Shown: positions 18,577 to 27,596 of the stretch, one piece after another
How the letters are laid out: the number at the start of each line of letters is the position of its first letter
How positions within the stretch are numbered: position 1 is the first letter of the stretch
Assembly: GCA_022841915.1 (NCBI GenBank)
Contig: JALHQN010000008.1
Span: 200,713-264,712, forward strand
DNA length: 64,000 nt
Source: Burkholderiales bacterium
Lineage (GTDB): Bacteria; Pseudomonadota; Gammaproteobacteria; Burkholderiales; WYBJ01
Direction: 5' to 3'
Made by a program: the position numbers and the translations under genes
Notes under the pieces: generated by a model
What the model saw: only the letters and a program-made list of their open reading frames with translations
Database searches by the model: none
What the model was told of the DNA's origin: nothing

Positions 18577-19752
18577 TCAGACCTCGCTCATTGCATTTTC
18601 CATAAACGCTTCGTAGCGCTCAATTCGCGCGTCAACCGCCTTCAACGAATCGCGGACTTCTATTGCGGCTAGTTTTCGCTCCTCAAAAGCTCTAAGTATT
18701 TTCTTGATTATGATTTCTTGATCGTCGGTTCGACAATCGGCGATTCGATGGTAATTAAGACTGTTAAATAAGCCGTTAAATTTTCTACTATAGGCCATTG
18801 GAACGACAGGAACGCCACTCGAGAATGCCGCAATGCACGCATGCATCCTGGCACCGACAAAGAAGTCGAGTCCTGCAATGAAGCTCTTTGCTTGGGATGG
18901 GCGGGAAAATTTCGGCCCTAAAAGTACGTTAGGGAATTCTGCAGCTAGTATCTCGCACGCACGAACATCATCTTCCACCCTATGCGATGCGGCGAACACG
19001 TGACTCACCAACACGACCACCGCTCCTGGTCGCGCGCACAATTCCCGCAAGATCGCGCGGATCGCAATAGCGTAGTCAATACGTAGGCCGAACTGATTTC
19101 CCCCGCTATAGCCACCGTTGAATAACAGTCCTGAGACGTTGAGTCCGATGCGTATCAAAGGGCGAACGGTTGAAGTAGAGGAGTTCTCGAATGGCAGCCG
19201 GAACGCCACGTCAGTTGCCTCCTGGACATTGGCATGAATGCCCAGCGACCTGAGGTATTCGGTCGACAATGAATCGCGGGTAAATATTACTGCACTGCGA
19301 CGCAGCACCTGCTTTGCCAGAACGCGAGCCATAATCGAGTCGAAGGGTCCGATGGTTTGTGGCGCGAGTACTAGCGGCTTGCCTAACGCGATTACGATGT
19401 TCTTGCTAAGCCAGTAGTGGAAAAAGCGCTTGAACCCGTAGAGATCGGCAAAGCTATCACCTTCACCGATATCGACTATAAGGTCACACCCTCTGATTGC
19501 GCTCCGGAACCCCGATCGGAAGGTTCTAATTCGTAGAACCTCTAGGTCATGGCCAGCCTCATTGAGCGCCACCTTAAGGTCGGCGCGAGTTACTTCGCTG
19601 GTTCCCAGAACAACGAATTGAACACTCAGCCCCTTGCGCTCAGCGATTGATCTAAGAATGGCAATATTGGCTTCAGTTAGGGCACCCACACCAAGGTTTC
19701 CGGATCCTAGGGAGTGCCAAAGCAGCCCGATCCTGATTACATTTCGCGCCAC
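18577..19752 (-). CDS. polysaccharide pyruvyl transferase family protein
   Basis: The product of 391 residues contains IGLLWHSLGSGNLGVGALTEAN, PLVLAPQTIGPF and a C-terminal FFVGARMHACIAAFSSGVPVVPMAYSRKF. These are the three hallmarks of the polysaccharide pyruvyl transferase family, which transfers pyruvate ketal from phosphoenolpyruvate to sugars. The start was set at GTG 19752 because GGAGGG precedes it by five bases. A TTG twenty codons upstream (19812) is the longer alternative. It follows the nitroreductase-like gene closely and precedes the polymerase. An acidic pyruvyl group on the EPS is therefore possible but unproved. Confidence 0.85.
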   Translation of the reverse strand: MARNVIRIGLLWHSLGSGNLGVGALTEANIAILRSIAERKGLSVQFVVLGTSEVTRADLKVALNEAGHDLEVLRIRTFRSGFRSAIRGCDLIVDIGEGDSFADLYGFKRFFHYWLSKNIVIALGKPLVLAPQTIGPFDSIMARVLAKQVLRRSAVIFTRDSLSTEYLRSLGIHANVQEATDVAFRLPFENSSTSTVRPLIRIGLNVSGLLFNGGYSGGNQFGLRIDYAIAIRAILRELCARPGAVVVLVSHVFAASHRVEDDVRACEILAAEFPNVLLGPKFSRPSQAKSFIAGLDFFVGARMHACIAAFSSGVPVVPMAYSRKFNGLFNSLNYHRIADCRTDDQEIIIKKILRAFEERKLAAIEVRDSLKAVDARIERYEAFMENAMSEV

Positions 19753-19814
19753 TTCGACCCTCCGGGACGATGAGTTACTGCATTTTTCTTCGGCATCCAG
19801 GTGCCTTGGCAAGA

Positions 19815-20864
19815 CTAGGACTCGAGACTTCGGTACTGTAGTACTTCCTCAATACCCCTTCGCACCGAGCAAGCAACGGCCAGCTGCCTTGGCGGGCGGC
19901 CTGCCGCCACGAACATAACAATGATTTCGTGGTTGGGCAGCTTAATGAGGGAGCGCATCTCTCTGTCCTCTTCGGGACTCTTGCTCCAATTCAAGCAGCA
20001 GGAGCCGAGACCTTGCATATGTAATCCGAGCAAAAAATTCATCGCAAACAATCCGCCGTCGATCCAGGCTTGATATCGTTCACCAACCCCGAAAAAATTC
20101 CTTACATCGACAGTCACACAAAATAGGGCGGGCACCTCACTCGCGAAGCCTTTCGCGCCCCCCTGTAGGTCCAGAATTTTTTGGATATCGTCACGATCGA
20201 GGAACGCATAGATGCGCCCCGACTGCCGATTGCAGACGGCCGGCGCGGTTTGCGCTATCTCAACTGCCTCCTCAATATCCTTGGCATCTAGTGGCTCGCT
20301 CGAGAATTGTCGACAACTGTGCCGAGCCCTAAAAAAGGCACTTGTTGTGCCGACTAGGTTCTCAGCCACGTCAGCATAGTCGATTGCAACGACTCCTCCG
20401 CACAATGTCGGAACACGGCCTTCGGCATTCTTCTGCACTAGTTGCGCCCACTTCTGCCGAATTTCGGCGACATCGTGTCCGCGCGCTTCATGATGAAGGA
20501 TGTAAGCGGAAAGCGCCCCCAACGGTGCATCCAAATAGCTGCGCGGGCCGAACCGTTTGTGAGCCTCCTCCACAAATGCGATTAGGCGCGCTAAATGAGC
20601 TTTACCAAAACCTAACCGCGGGGAAGACAACGCCAATCCCTTCTCGAGCGAATGATAGGTCGCAGTTATCAGTGCCCTTAGCTTTTCCTCCTCATCCTCG
20701 TAATTCACTACGGACGAACTTCGAACATAGATTCCAAGATCATAGACACCAGCAAACACCAATGCTGGTAATCGCCTGATGTAACGCAGCCCACGAATGA
20801 GCTGTTGCGGAAGTACGGCTCGCAACCTCTTCCGTACTTCTAGACTTCGAGTCGGATTGAGCAT
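19815..20864 (-). CDS. nitroreductase-like protein with helical N-terminal domain
   Basis: The 349-residue protein has two parts. Residues 1-170 are a helical region with the motif TYHSLEKGL (69-77) and SPRLGFG. Residues 175-349 resemble a nitroreductase domain: FFRARHSCRQFSSEPL (FMN phosphate binding), QTAPAVCNRQ, and AWIDGGLFAMNFLLGLHMQGLGSCCLNW. Plain nitroreductases are about 170-220 residues, so the N-terminal half is an addition. The ATG at 20864 lies 17 bases after the flippase stop and avoids overlap; a longer frame upstream exists. Its role in the EPS cluster is unknown; a flavin-dependent modification of a sugar or lipid intermediate is speculative. Confidence 0.8.
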   Translation of the reverse strand: MLNPTRSLEVRKRLRAVLPQQLIRGLRYIRRLPALVFAGVYDLGIYVRSSSVVNYEDEEEKLRALITATYHSLEKGLALSSPRLGFGKAHLARLIAFVEEAHKRFGPRSYLDAPLGALSAYILHHEARGHDVAEIRQKWAQLVQKNAEGRVPTLCGGVVAIDYADVAENLVGTTSAFFRARHSCRQFSSEPLDAKDIEEAVEIAQTAPAVCNRQSGRIYAFLDRDDIQKILDLQGGAKGFASEVPALFCVTVDVRNFFGVGERYQAWIDGGLFAMNFLLGLHMQGLGSCCLNWSKSPEEDREMRSLIKLPNHEIIVMFVAAGRPPRQLAVACSVRRGIEEVLQYRSLES

Positions 20865-20881
20865 CGTAAAGCGGCTTCGTT

Positions 20882-22165
20882 TTATACTGCCTTTTGTCGT
20901 GCTTTCATTACGACAATCCATTGCATCGCTGCAATACACGCATATGCCCAGCACATCGCGATCGCAGCCCCCGGCGCCCCCTGCTCACTCATGAGGGGTG
21001 CGCCAACCCCACAAAGCACCAAAAGCCCCGCTGCACTTGAAGCTGCTCGAGCGCCCTGCCGCCCGCTTACTATAAGCAGAACGCCGGCAGCGGCACCAAG
21101 GAATCTAATGGCCAGAAAGAACGCGAGGATGTTCAACACTGGCCCGACCAACAAGAAGCCTTCGCCGAACACCCGAGCCGCGATGAAGTCGGAAGCAAGA
21201 AACAATCCACCTCCCAAAACGACTCCGGCCATTCCGAACAATAGCGTAACCTTCGTCATAGCTCCGCTGGTTGGCAGCGGGCCGCGAGTTGATCGAGAAA
21301 GCCTCGGCAATACGACGTTTACAAGTATCGAAATCGTCTGGGATAACCCATGTGCGATGCGCATGCCAGCTTGGTATAGACCCACGGCGACCGTTCCGGC
21401 ATAGGCGTTCAACAGAACGACATCGACCTGTACCAAGGAAGCCTGTAGGCCATAGTCTACAAAGTAGGCTTTCGCCATTTTTACTATATTCGCCATTTTT
21501 GAAAAAACGGGACGAGGCCATGCTCCAATAACAAGAAACAGCGTTCGAGCCGCTAGCAGTAGTCCCACAATTCTCGACACAAAAAACGCGAAAGCGACTG
21601 CAATGGGATCAGTCCATACAAGGGCTGCTGCTGAAACAACGACCAGATACATTAGGCTCTGGACAGTCACATTACGCGTCTCGCGAGAGAACGCCCCGGC
21701 AACTCTCAGGCGAGCGCATATAAGTTCGGTAAATGACTCGGTCGCATGAGTAAGGAACAGAGGCCAAAGTAGTAACTTAGCGCCAGGATATAGCGAACCT
21801 GCCAGCAGCAATCCAAAGCTGGTTATTGCCAGTAGCACCAACTTGAGGCCTATCGCTCGGCCGAGAATTTCGTTGCCTCCGTCAGGAGCTCGGGAACCTT
21901 CTCGCAACAAGAACGGTGTGAGACCAAAGTTCGTAGGTAGAGCAACCAAAGCGCCAACCGCGAACCAAGTAACTACAACACCAAAATTCTCCAGCCCCAG
22001 AACTCGCGCAAGCACTACGAAAAGAAGAAGTCCGGAGCCCAACCTTAAGGTAGTGCTACCGCCCATCCATGCAAGATCAGCGACAATGCCGCGACGCTCA
22101 CTCAAGACCGTCACCTTGGTGACGCTACGCTCAAGGGTGGACGCATAGGCCGCTCTGCGGCCCAT
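20882..22165 (-). CDS. polysaccharide flippase (Wzx/MATE-type)
   Basis: The 427-residue integral membrane protein has about twelve predicted hydrophobic segments. The N-terminal VADLAWMGGSTTLRLGSGLLLFVVLARVLG is typical of the oligosaccharide flippase family (segments of it are cited here in short form only). It would carry undecaprenyl-linked repeat units across the inner membrane. It starts the variable cassette, after a 213-base gap downstream of epsI. The first codons (to about residue 14) may not be translated, since the conserved hydrophobic core starts later. Confidence 0.85.
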   Translation of the reverse strand: MGRRAAYASTLERSVTKVTVLSERRGIVADLAWMGGSTTLRLGSGLLLFVVLARVLGLENFGVVVTWFAVGALVALPTNFGLTPFLLREGSRAPDGGNEILGRAIGLKLVLLAITSFGLLLAGSLYPGAKLLLWPLFLTHATESFTELICARLRVAGAFSRETRNVTVQSLMYLVVVSAAALVWTDPIAVAFAFFVSRIVGLLLAARTLFLVIGAWPRPVFSKMANIVKMAKAYFVDYGLQASLVQVDVVLLNAYAGTVAVGLYQAGMRIAHGLSQTISILVNVVLPRLSRSTRGPLPTSGAMTKVTLLFGMAGVVLGGGLFLASDFIAARVFGEGFLLVGPVLNILAFFLAIRFLGAAAGVLLIVSGRQGARAASSAAGLLVLCGVGAPLMSEQGAPGAAIAMCWAYACIAAMQWIVVMKARQKAV

Positions 22166-22378
22166 CCCAAGATAAAGTTACCGGTCACATGGACGCGGGA
22201 AACAGCGGAAGTCGACAAAGTGTTTGAAGTCATATCCGCAGCAGGCTCGATGACCGAACTAACTGCGTCTTTATGCGGCCGGAGCTTCGATACTCTAGAC
22301 TGCAGTTCAGTGCGGGCGTAGCGTTCGTAATTCAATTGCATGCATATATGATATCGGCATGCTTGATTCGCAGGGTCC

Positions 22379-23065
22379 TCACGGCACACCTTTTCCAGCT
22401 AGCCTCTCCCGTGCCTGAGGCGTCATCGCTTGTAACATCTCGTGCAGAAACGTTTTCTGAGCCTCATAGGCAAGGTCTGCATCGCGACCGATTGAAGATG
22501 CACGCACGAGCATACCGTCTGGCACGCTGCCAGCCATCCCAAACTTAAGCTGTGCGAGCTTTCTCCGTATCCCATTGTTTACGACTTGATCGCCCACTGT
22601 GATCCAATAGGTAATTGGCTCCACTCGGTTACCAAGAGTCGCGATCACTTGACGGATCGGAATTAACGTCCCATTGAAATCCATCCGCGCCTCGGCGGAT
22701 TTTTTTACTTGAAACCCTTGGGCCGCATAGCACACTTCGGGCAGATGCACCTGCATTGCATCGCTCTGGTCGCCACCATAAGCGACCGACAGCATGATGC
22801 GCTGCCCGCGAGCATTCACATAAGTTCTGGCTAACGTTTGATTGTACAACTTGTCAAGTTGAGCCTGAACATCTGGCGAAGGCAACAGAGGAACGACGGT
22901 GTTGTCCAAGCGCCATTCTCCGAACTGCTTGGGAACCATCGCCTCCAGATCGACTTTCGGCCCGACGTCGGCGAGCATTTCAGTGGGTCGCAGTGCGACG
23001 GCCGAGACGCTCGCCGCCACCATCAGGGCAGCCATGAAAATGGCAGTGCGCAGTTGCGGGATCAT
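22379..23065 (-). CDS. epsI: EpsI family exosortase-associated protein
   Basis: The 228-residue protein has an N-terminal membrane/signal segment (LRTAIFMAALMVAASVSAVAL). The family features follow: VPKQFGEWRLD, then LARTYVNARGQRIMLSVAYG, and LPEVCYAAQGF with an invariant cysteine. EpsI proteins accompany exosortases and are fused to them in some systems; here they are separate. The ATG overlaps the xrtB stop codon by one base (TAATG). The function of EpsI is not established. The cysteine and the periplasmic location suggest a role in exosortase activity or EPS modification. Confidence 0.93.
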   Translation of the reverse strand: MIPQLRTAIFMAALMVAASVSAVALRPTEMLADVGPKVDLEAMVPKQFGEWRLDNTVVPLLPSPDVQAQLDKLYNQTLARTYVNARGQRIMLSVAYGGDQSDAMQVHLPEVCYAAQGFQVKKSAEARMDFNGTLIPIRQVIATLGNRVEPITYWITVGDQVVNNGIRRKLAQLKFGMAGSVPDGMLVRASSIGRDADLAYEAQKTFLHEMLQAMTPQARERLAGKGVP

Positions 23066-23958
23066 TACGAGGGGCTCCCTTCGATAGCTACCGGCGCCGC
23101 GCGCCGTTTGCGAAAATCCAAGACGTACTGAATCAATGAATCGATCGCCATGATCAGAATCAGCGCGGAGACGAACAGCACGATGCCTGCGAAGCCATGC
23201 AGAAAGCCCTGCCCCGCCTCGTCGCCGAAGTGATATGTCACAAGGGATAACGTGACGACGCGGATCACGTTGGCGGTCAGGGAGATCGGGATGATCAAGG
23301 TCGCCAACAGCACGTTGCGCCACCACGAGCCGCGCTGGGTGAGGTGCAGATAGAACAGCCCCATCGCCTCCAGCGAAAAGAGCGTGTGCAGCCCGGCGCA
23401 CGCGTCGGCCACGAGCAATTGGTACTGGCCCAGGTAGAGGATCACGCCGCTTCGGGATATGGGGTAGCCTACGGCATACAGCACGTGCTCGGTCGCCCAC
23501 GATACGAAAGTCTTCATGGGAAGCGTGAGGCTGTCTACCACCGGCCCGGGCAGCGGAATCATGAACAACAGAAAGAAGATCGGGAACCAGACCGCCTTCA
23601 GCGCTTGCGTACCCCGCTGCGCCAGAATCAAGGCGGGAATCACCACAAGCAGCGAGCCCAACTCGAAAATCATGATCGCTTGCGAGCGGCCGATCACGTA
23701 AAGGAGTAATCCAAACACAAGCAGCGGCCACGCAACCGCGTGGCGCGGCGCTACAGGCGCTTCATCGATCTTGGTGCGCAGCGACCAGAAGATGTAGAGC
23801 GCCACGGCGAACACGATCGGCCCGTGCATCTGGTCGTCGTTCTTCCACAAGCCGTTGGCCAAGTCGATGAACGTCGGCACATACATCGCCAGCAGGCCGA
23901 GCAGGTAAGGCACCCATTCGCCGATACGAAGATTCAAGTGGCCTGCGATCGCATTCAT
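23065..23958 (-). CDS. xrtB: exosortase B (XrtB)
   Basis: Inner-membrane cysteine transpeptidase of about 297 residues with some eight membrane segments. It carries the catalytic cysteine in ADACAGLHTLFSLEA, the arginine in TANVIRVV and the histidine in GFLHGFAGI, the Cys-Arg-His set of exosortases. Exosortases process proteins with a PEP-CTERM tail; two such proteins are coded nearby. The ATG at 23958 is preferred. A GTG three codons upstream (23967) would also serve, and neither has a clear ribosome-binding site. The flanking epsDEFG and epsI genes identify the B type. Confidence 0.95.
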   Translation of the reverse strand: MNAIAGHLNLRIGEWVPYLLGLLAMYVPTFIDLANGLWKNDDQMHGPIVFAVALYIFWSLRTKIDEAPVAPRHAVAWPLLVFGLLLYVIGRSQAIMIFELGSLLVVIPALILAQRGTQALKAVWFPIFFLLFMIPLPGPVVDSLTLPMKTFVSWATEHVLYAVGYPISRSGVILYLGQYQLLVADACAGLHTLFSLEAMGLFYLHLTQRGSWWRNVLLATLIIPISLTANVIRVVTLSLVTYHFGDEAGQGFLHGFAGIVLFVSALILIMAIDSLIQYVLDFRKRRAAPVAIEGSPS

Positions 23959-24226
23959 CGATAGCACAATCCGCGAAATGTCGCGTTAGGTAGAGCCGCC
24001 AGCGAAAGACGAGCCAGGGTTCGGCTCGTGCTCGGGCGATAGCGGATGGACTTTGATTCGGTTGCAGTGGAAGCTAGCGCGCAGGTAGATACACCCGTTG
24101 GCGCCGAGTTGTATCGGCCTGGCGAAACCCGGCGCATGCACGGCGGCGAAATCTTGCTTCCCATGGATACGAGCGTCATGCGAGCGAAATAGTTTCCGGG
24201 TTTATTGGCAAAGCGACCGTCGACAC
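23959..24226. other. 268-base gap between epsG and xrtB
   Basis: The gap interrupts an otherwise tightly packed run. It contains a 7-base-arm hairpin (ACGAGCC at 24009-24015, GGCTCGT at 24023-24029) without a T-run. A minus-strand open frame spans it, but its product is rich in serine and arginine, has no recognisable motif, and I do not call it. Confidence 0.4.
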
Positions 24227-25111
24227 CTAGAACCGGTTGAGCACGCATCCGACGATTTCGGCGTGCGTGCTCTGGATGGAAGCAGTGAGCCTCGAAATCG
24301 CTTCGACTCGTGATCGATCCTCCCGCGCCACGACCAGGGCGCCGCCTGCCCGAGCGGCGATGGCCTGTGCATCGGAGGAGGTGGCGGCAGCGGGCGTGTC
24401 GATCAGGATCACGTCGAAGTTCGACGACTCGTGAGCCAACACGTCCTTGAACTCTGCCCGGCTCACGAGTTCGAGCGGGTTGGGGGGCGTCGCCCCGGCG
24501 GGGATCACGGAGAGGTTGGCGAAATGGTTCACGCGCGCTATACCCGCACCGTTCATGCGGCCTGTGAGCAGCGCGGAGAGGCCGTACTGATTCGGAAGGC
24601 CGAACAGTTCATGCTGGCGGGCATCGCGCATGTCCGCGTCGATCAGAAGCGTGCGCTCCCCGAGCTGCGAGAAGACGATCGCCAGATTGGCCGCCAGGTA
24701 GCTGCGGCCGTCTCCGCGGGAGGGGCTCACGATCGCGAGCACCTTGCGCTCGGGGGTGAACCAGCGCAGCAGCAGTTGCGTGCGCAAGGCGCGCAAGGCT
24801 TCCACCTGTTTGCTGAACGGCTGATAGGCGGCCACGAGCTCCTCGCTCATATTGGCTTCGCCCGGGTGCAGGTAGGGATAATCGAACTGCCGCGAGAGCG
24901 CGTTATCGATGTCGGCTTGCGATACGAGCTTCAACTGCAGGCAGGCCGCACCGAAGCGTATCGACTTCTCTTTCGACAAACGCAGGGCTCGCTCGGCATC
25001 GCCCGGCTTGAGTTTGCCCGCATCGAGGAGAATCTTGCCGATCGAACGATCGGCCGAGTGCAGCCCCGGCACCGGTGTTTCTTCGCCCAGCCGCTCTATC
25101 ATGCTGCTCAT
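24227..25111 (-). CDS. epsG: EpsG: chain-length-determinant tyrosine-kinase-like ATPase
   Basis: The 294-residue protein has an N-terminal domain of about 90 residues (SIGKILLDAGKLKPGDAERAL), like the N-domain of type II secretion ATPases. A BY-kinase-type P-loop ATPase follows: SPSRGDGRSYLAANLA (Walker A variant), LLIDADMR (Walker A') and DVILIDTPAA (Walker B). It ends at VLNRF with no tyrosine-rich tail, so autophosphorylation on a tyrosine cluster is doubtful. It pairs with EpsF, 12 bases upstream, to control chain length and export, as Wzc does in a single chain. Confidence 0.93.
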   Translation of the reverse strand: MSSMIERLGEETPVPGLHSADRSIGKILLDAGKLKPGDAERALRLSKEKSIRFGAACLQLKLVSQADIDNALSRQFDYPYLHPGEANMSEELVAAYQPFSKQVEALRALRTQLLLRWFTPERKVLAIVSPSRGDGRSYLAANLAIVFSQLGERTLLIDADMRDARQHELFGLPNQYGLSALLTGRMNGAGIARVNHFANLSVIPAGATPPNPLELVSRAEFKDVLAHESSNFDVILIDTPAAATSSDAQAIAARAGGALVVAREDRSRVEAISRLTASIQSTHAEIVGCVLNRF

Positions 25112-25123
25112 TCTTGTTCTCCC

Positions 25124-26533
25124 TTATGCGCCCTGGGGGGCCGGCAATGCACGACTGCGACGCCATCCGCGACGCTCGCGGCCGAGCACGCCGAGCACGG
25201 GCATTCCCAATGTCTCCGCGAGATCGGCCTCCGAGCGGACGATCCGGTCCGACATCTCGCGCAGCAGCGCGAAGCCGACGGCCAGCATCGACCCGAGAAT
25301 CACCGAGAGGATCGTGTTCAGGAGGATCTTCGGGCTGGAATGTTCCAAAGGCTCGACGGCCTCGTTGATCACCATGACGTTCGTCTGGCTGCTCTGGCTT
25401 TCGAGCTTGGTCTGCGTCATGCGCCCTTGCGCGCCGTCGTAGGCGCGCTGGGAGTTCTCCACTTCGCGCAGCAGCACGGTGAGGTCGTCGCGCACGCGCT
25501 TCATCTCGAGCACCTTGCCGCGCTGCGCGGCGAGCGAGGCCCGGATCTGATCCTCGCGCTTCTGAGCCAGACTGGCCGCATTGCCCAGTGTGGAGCTGAT
25601 CGTCTTCATCTCGGAGACGATCTGATTTCTCACCCCGGCGATTTCGGCCACTACCGATTGGTACGAGGGGTGATTCTTGCCCACCTTGCTCGTCAGCTCG
25701 TTCTGCTTGGCTTCGAGCTGCGTGAGGTTCGCCTTCAGCCCCTGGATCACCGGATTGCTCAAGACGTCCGGCAGGCTGTCGGGCACCTGCCCACGCGCCA
25801 CGAAATCCTGCACCTGGCGCTGGCGCGATTGCGCATCGAACATCTGCGCCTGAGCCTGCACGAGTTGGCTGGAGAGGTCGTTCAGCCGATTGTTCTCGAC
25901 ATCGAGCCGCTCGTCGGTCGCGATGATGCCGTGCTGGCGCTGATAGGCCGACAACTTCGCCTGCGCGTTCTCCAGGTTGTCTTGCAGCGACTTGATCTGC
26001 TCGTTGAAGAACGCGTTGGTCTGCCGAGCCGGTGCGATCTTGAGCTCGAGATTGGTGTTGATGTAAGCCTGCACGAAGGCGTTGGTTACCGCTGCCGCGA
26101 AGCGGGGATCGTTGCCGGTGTACGAGACGTTGATGACGCTGCTCTCGCGCGAAGGCTCGACTTCGAGATACTTCAGCATCAGCTCCGCCAGAAAGTCGCG
26201 GATGTTGCCCCGGCCCTGGGTCTCGTTCATGAACAGTTCTTTGGCGCCGGGGTTCTCGGCCAGCTTCAGCAGATCGACGGCTTTGCGCGCTACGTTGTGG
26301 CTGCGGATGATGTCGACTTGCGTCGCCAGGTAGCCCGCCATCGGCATGGTCGGCAGCATGATGCCCGAGATCTGATCGATGCCCTTGATGTCGACGACCA
26401 CCGTCGCCGTCGCCGTGTAGCGCTTGGGCATCAACGTACTGACGACGATCGTGGTGCCCACCGTGATGATCAGCGTCAGCAGAATCAACAGCCAGCGCGC
26501 ACGCAGTATCCGCAGGAATTGGTGTAGGTTCAT
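25124..26533 (-). CDS. epsF: EpsF: chain-length determinant protein (Wzz/Wzc-like)
   Basis: The 469-residue inner-membrane polysaccharide co-polymerase has membrane segments near residues 15-35 (WLLILLTLIITVGTTIVVST) and near the C-terminus (ILLNTILSVILGSMLAVGFA). Between them lies a long, Gln/Glu/Lys-rich coiled-coil region of about 250 residues. It begins one base after the epsE reading frame ends on the genomic map, so it is co-transcribed. It governs polymer length and links the polymerase to EpsE and EpsG. Domain layout and length match the family. Confidence 0.94.
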   Translation of the reverse strand: MNLHQFLRILRARWLLILLTLIITVGTTIVVSTLMPKRYTATATVVVDIKGIDQISGIMLPTMPMAGYLATQVDIIRSHNVARKAVDLLKLAENPGAKELFMNETQGRGNIRDFLAELMLKYLEVEPSRESSVINVSYTGNDPRFAAAVTNAFVQAYINTNLELKIAPARQTNAFFNEQIKSLQDNLENAQAKLSAYQRQHGIIATDERLDVENNRLNDLSSQLVQAQAQMFDAQSRQRQVQDFVARGQVPDSLPDVLSNPVIQGLKANLTQLEAKQNELTSKVGKNHPSYQSVVAEIAGVRNQIVSEMKTISSTLGNAASLAQKREDQIRASLAAQRGKVLEMKRVRDDLTVLLREVENSQRAYDGAQGRMTQTKLESQSSQTNVMVINEAVEPLEHSSPKILLNTILSVILGSMLAVGFALLREMSDRIVRSEADLAETLGMPVLGVLGRERRGWRRSRALPAPQGA

Positions 26534-26534
26534 G

Positions 26535-27341
26535 TTAGAACAAGCTTTCCCTGACGTAGATCACATCGTTTTCCTGCACCAGATCGCTCATCGTGGTTTC
26601 GAGCACCCTGACCTTGCCGCCATCCACGGGACGGTTGATGCGTATGCCGCGCTGCGTGCCGCGAGGATTCAAGCCGCCTCCCACGGATAATGCCTGCATC
26701 ACCGTCATGTCTTTCTCCAGACGATAGGCGCCGGGCCGGTTGACCTCGCCGTAGATGTAGAAAAGCGGCGCACGCGGCACGAAGATGATGTCGCCGTTGA
26801 CCACCGGGAAGTTCTTCTCCATCTCCCCGTTGCGCAGGGCCTGGGCGATATCGATGTCACGCTTGGTGGATTTGCCGTCGGCCGCCTTGGTGATGTGGGT
26901 GATGATGTCGCCGCCGTTCGCGGAGATCCCGCCCGCGATGGCGAGCAGATCGGCGAGCGTGCTGGCCTGCTCGATCGGATACTTGCCGGGCCGATTGACC
27001 TGGCCCAGCACCGAGATCTGCTGGCTCTTGAACCCCAGCACCAGCACGTTGACCTGAGGCTTGATCACGAAGCCGCCTTCGCCCAAGCGCCGTGCGATGA
27101 CTTGCTCGGCCTGCCCTTTCTCCAAGCCACCGATCTGAATCTGGCCGATGAGCGGGAAGGTGATACGCCCCTCCTGAGTGATCTGGGCCTCGGTGGTCAA
27201 GTCGGGGTTGTTGTAGACGGAGATTCGAACGACGTCGCCCGGCCCGAGCCGGTATTCCGCACCCACTTGCTGAGCGTGCGCGGCATGGGGCAGAAACGAG
27301 AGGCTCAACCAAGTGAGTATGAGGAGGATCGATCTTTTCAA
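26535..27341 (-). CDS. epsE: EpsE: outer-membrane polysaccharide export protein (Wza-like)
   Basis: The 268-residue secreted protein has a signal peptide ending AAHA/QQ. The polysaccharide-export domain follows (YRLGPGDVVRISVYNNPDLT), then two SLBB-type repeats (VLGQVNRPGKYPIEQASTLA and IYGEVNRPGAYRLEKDMTVM). No lipobox cysteine is seen, unlike Wza of E. coli. It should form the export channel or its periplasmic portion, taking polymer from EpsF. It lies two bases from the epsF start and 255 bases after epsD. Confidence 0.94.
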   Translation of the reverse strand: MKRSILLILTWLSLSFLPHAAHAQQVGAEYRLGPGDVVRISVYNNPDLTTEAQITQEGRITFPLIGQIQIGGLEKGQAEQVIARRLGEGGFVIKPQVNVLVLGFKSQQISVLGQVNRPGKYPIEQASTLADLLAIAGGISANGGDIITHITKAADGKSTKRDIDIAQALRNGEMEKNFPVVNGDIIFVPRAPLFYIYGEVNRPGAYRLEKDMTVMQALSVGGGLNPRGTQRGIRINRPVDGGKVRVLETTMSDLVQENDVIYVRESLF

Positions 27342-27596
27342 GGCTGGTCTCCCGCTTTGATGCCGTTGCGCTGGGTGCTTTCGGTCATTCTGGTGCCTCT
27401 GGTTCGTTGCCCGGGGTGGGCAGTGCAGGCGCTGCGCCCAATCGATCGGTTGCGCCCCTCGTCCTCGCCTGCCACGAGCGGCCTTCGACGCAAAAAATCG
27501 GCCCGCGAATTACGCTCGGTGAGCACATACCGGCCCTGTATCGCGTCACACCTCGGGGCGCTCGCGGGCCTGCAGACTGTCGAAGGGCAAGCCATT

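Noticed and set aside
22379-23731. 450-codon minus-strand frame that includes epsI
   Set aside because: The first 222 residues run in another frame within the exosortase gene and are Arg-rich; only the last 228 (EpsI) are real.
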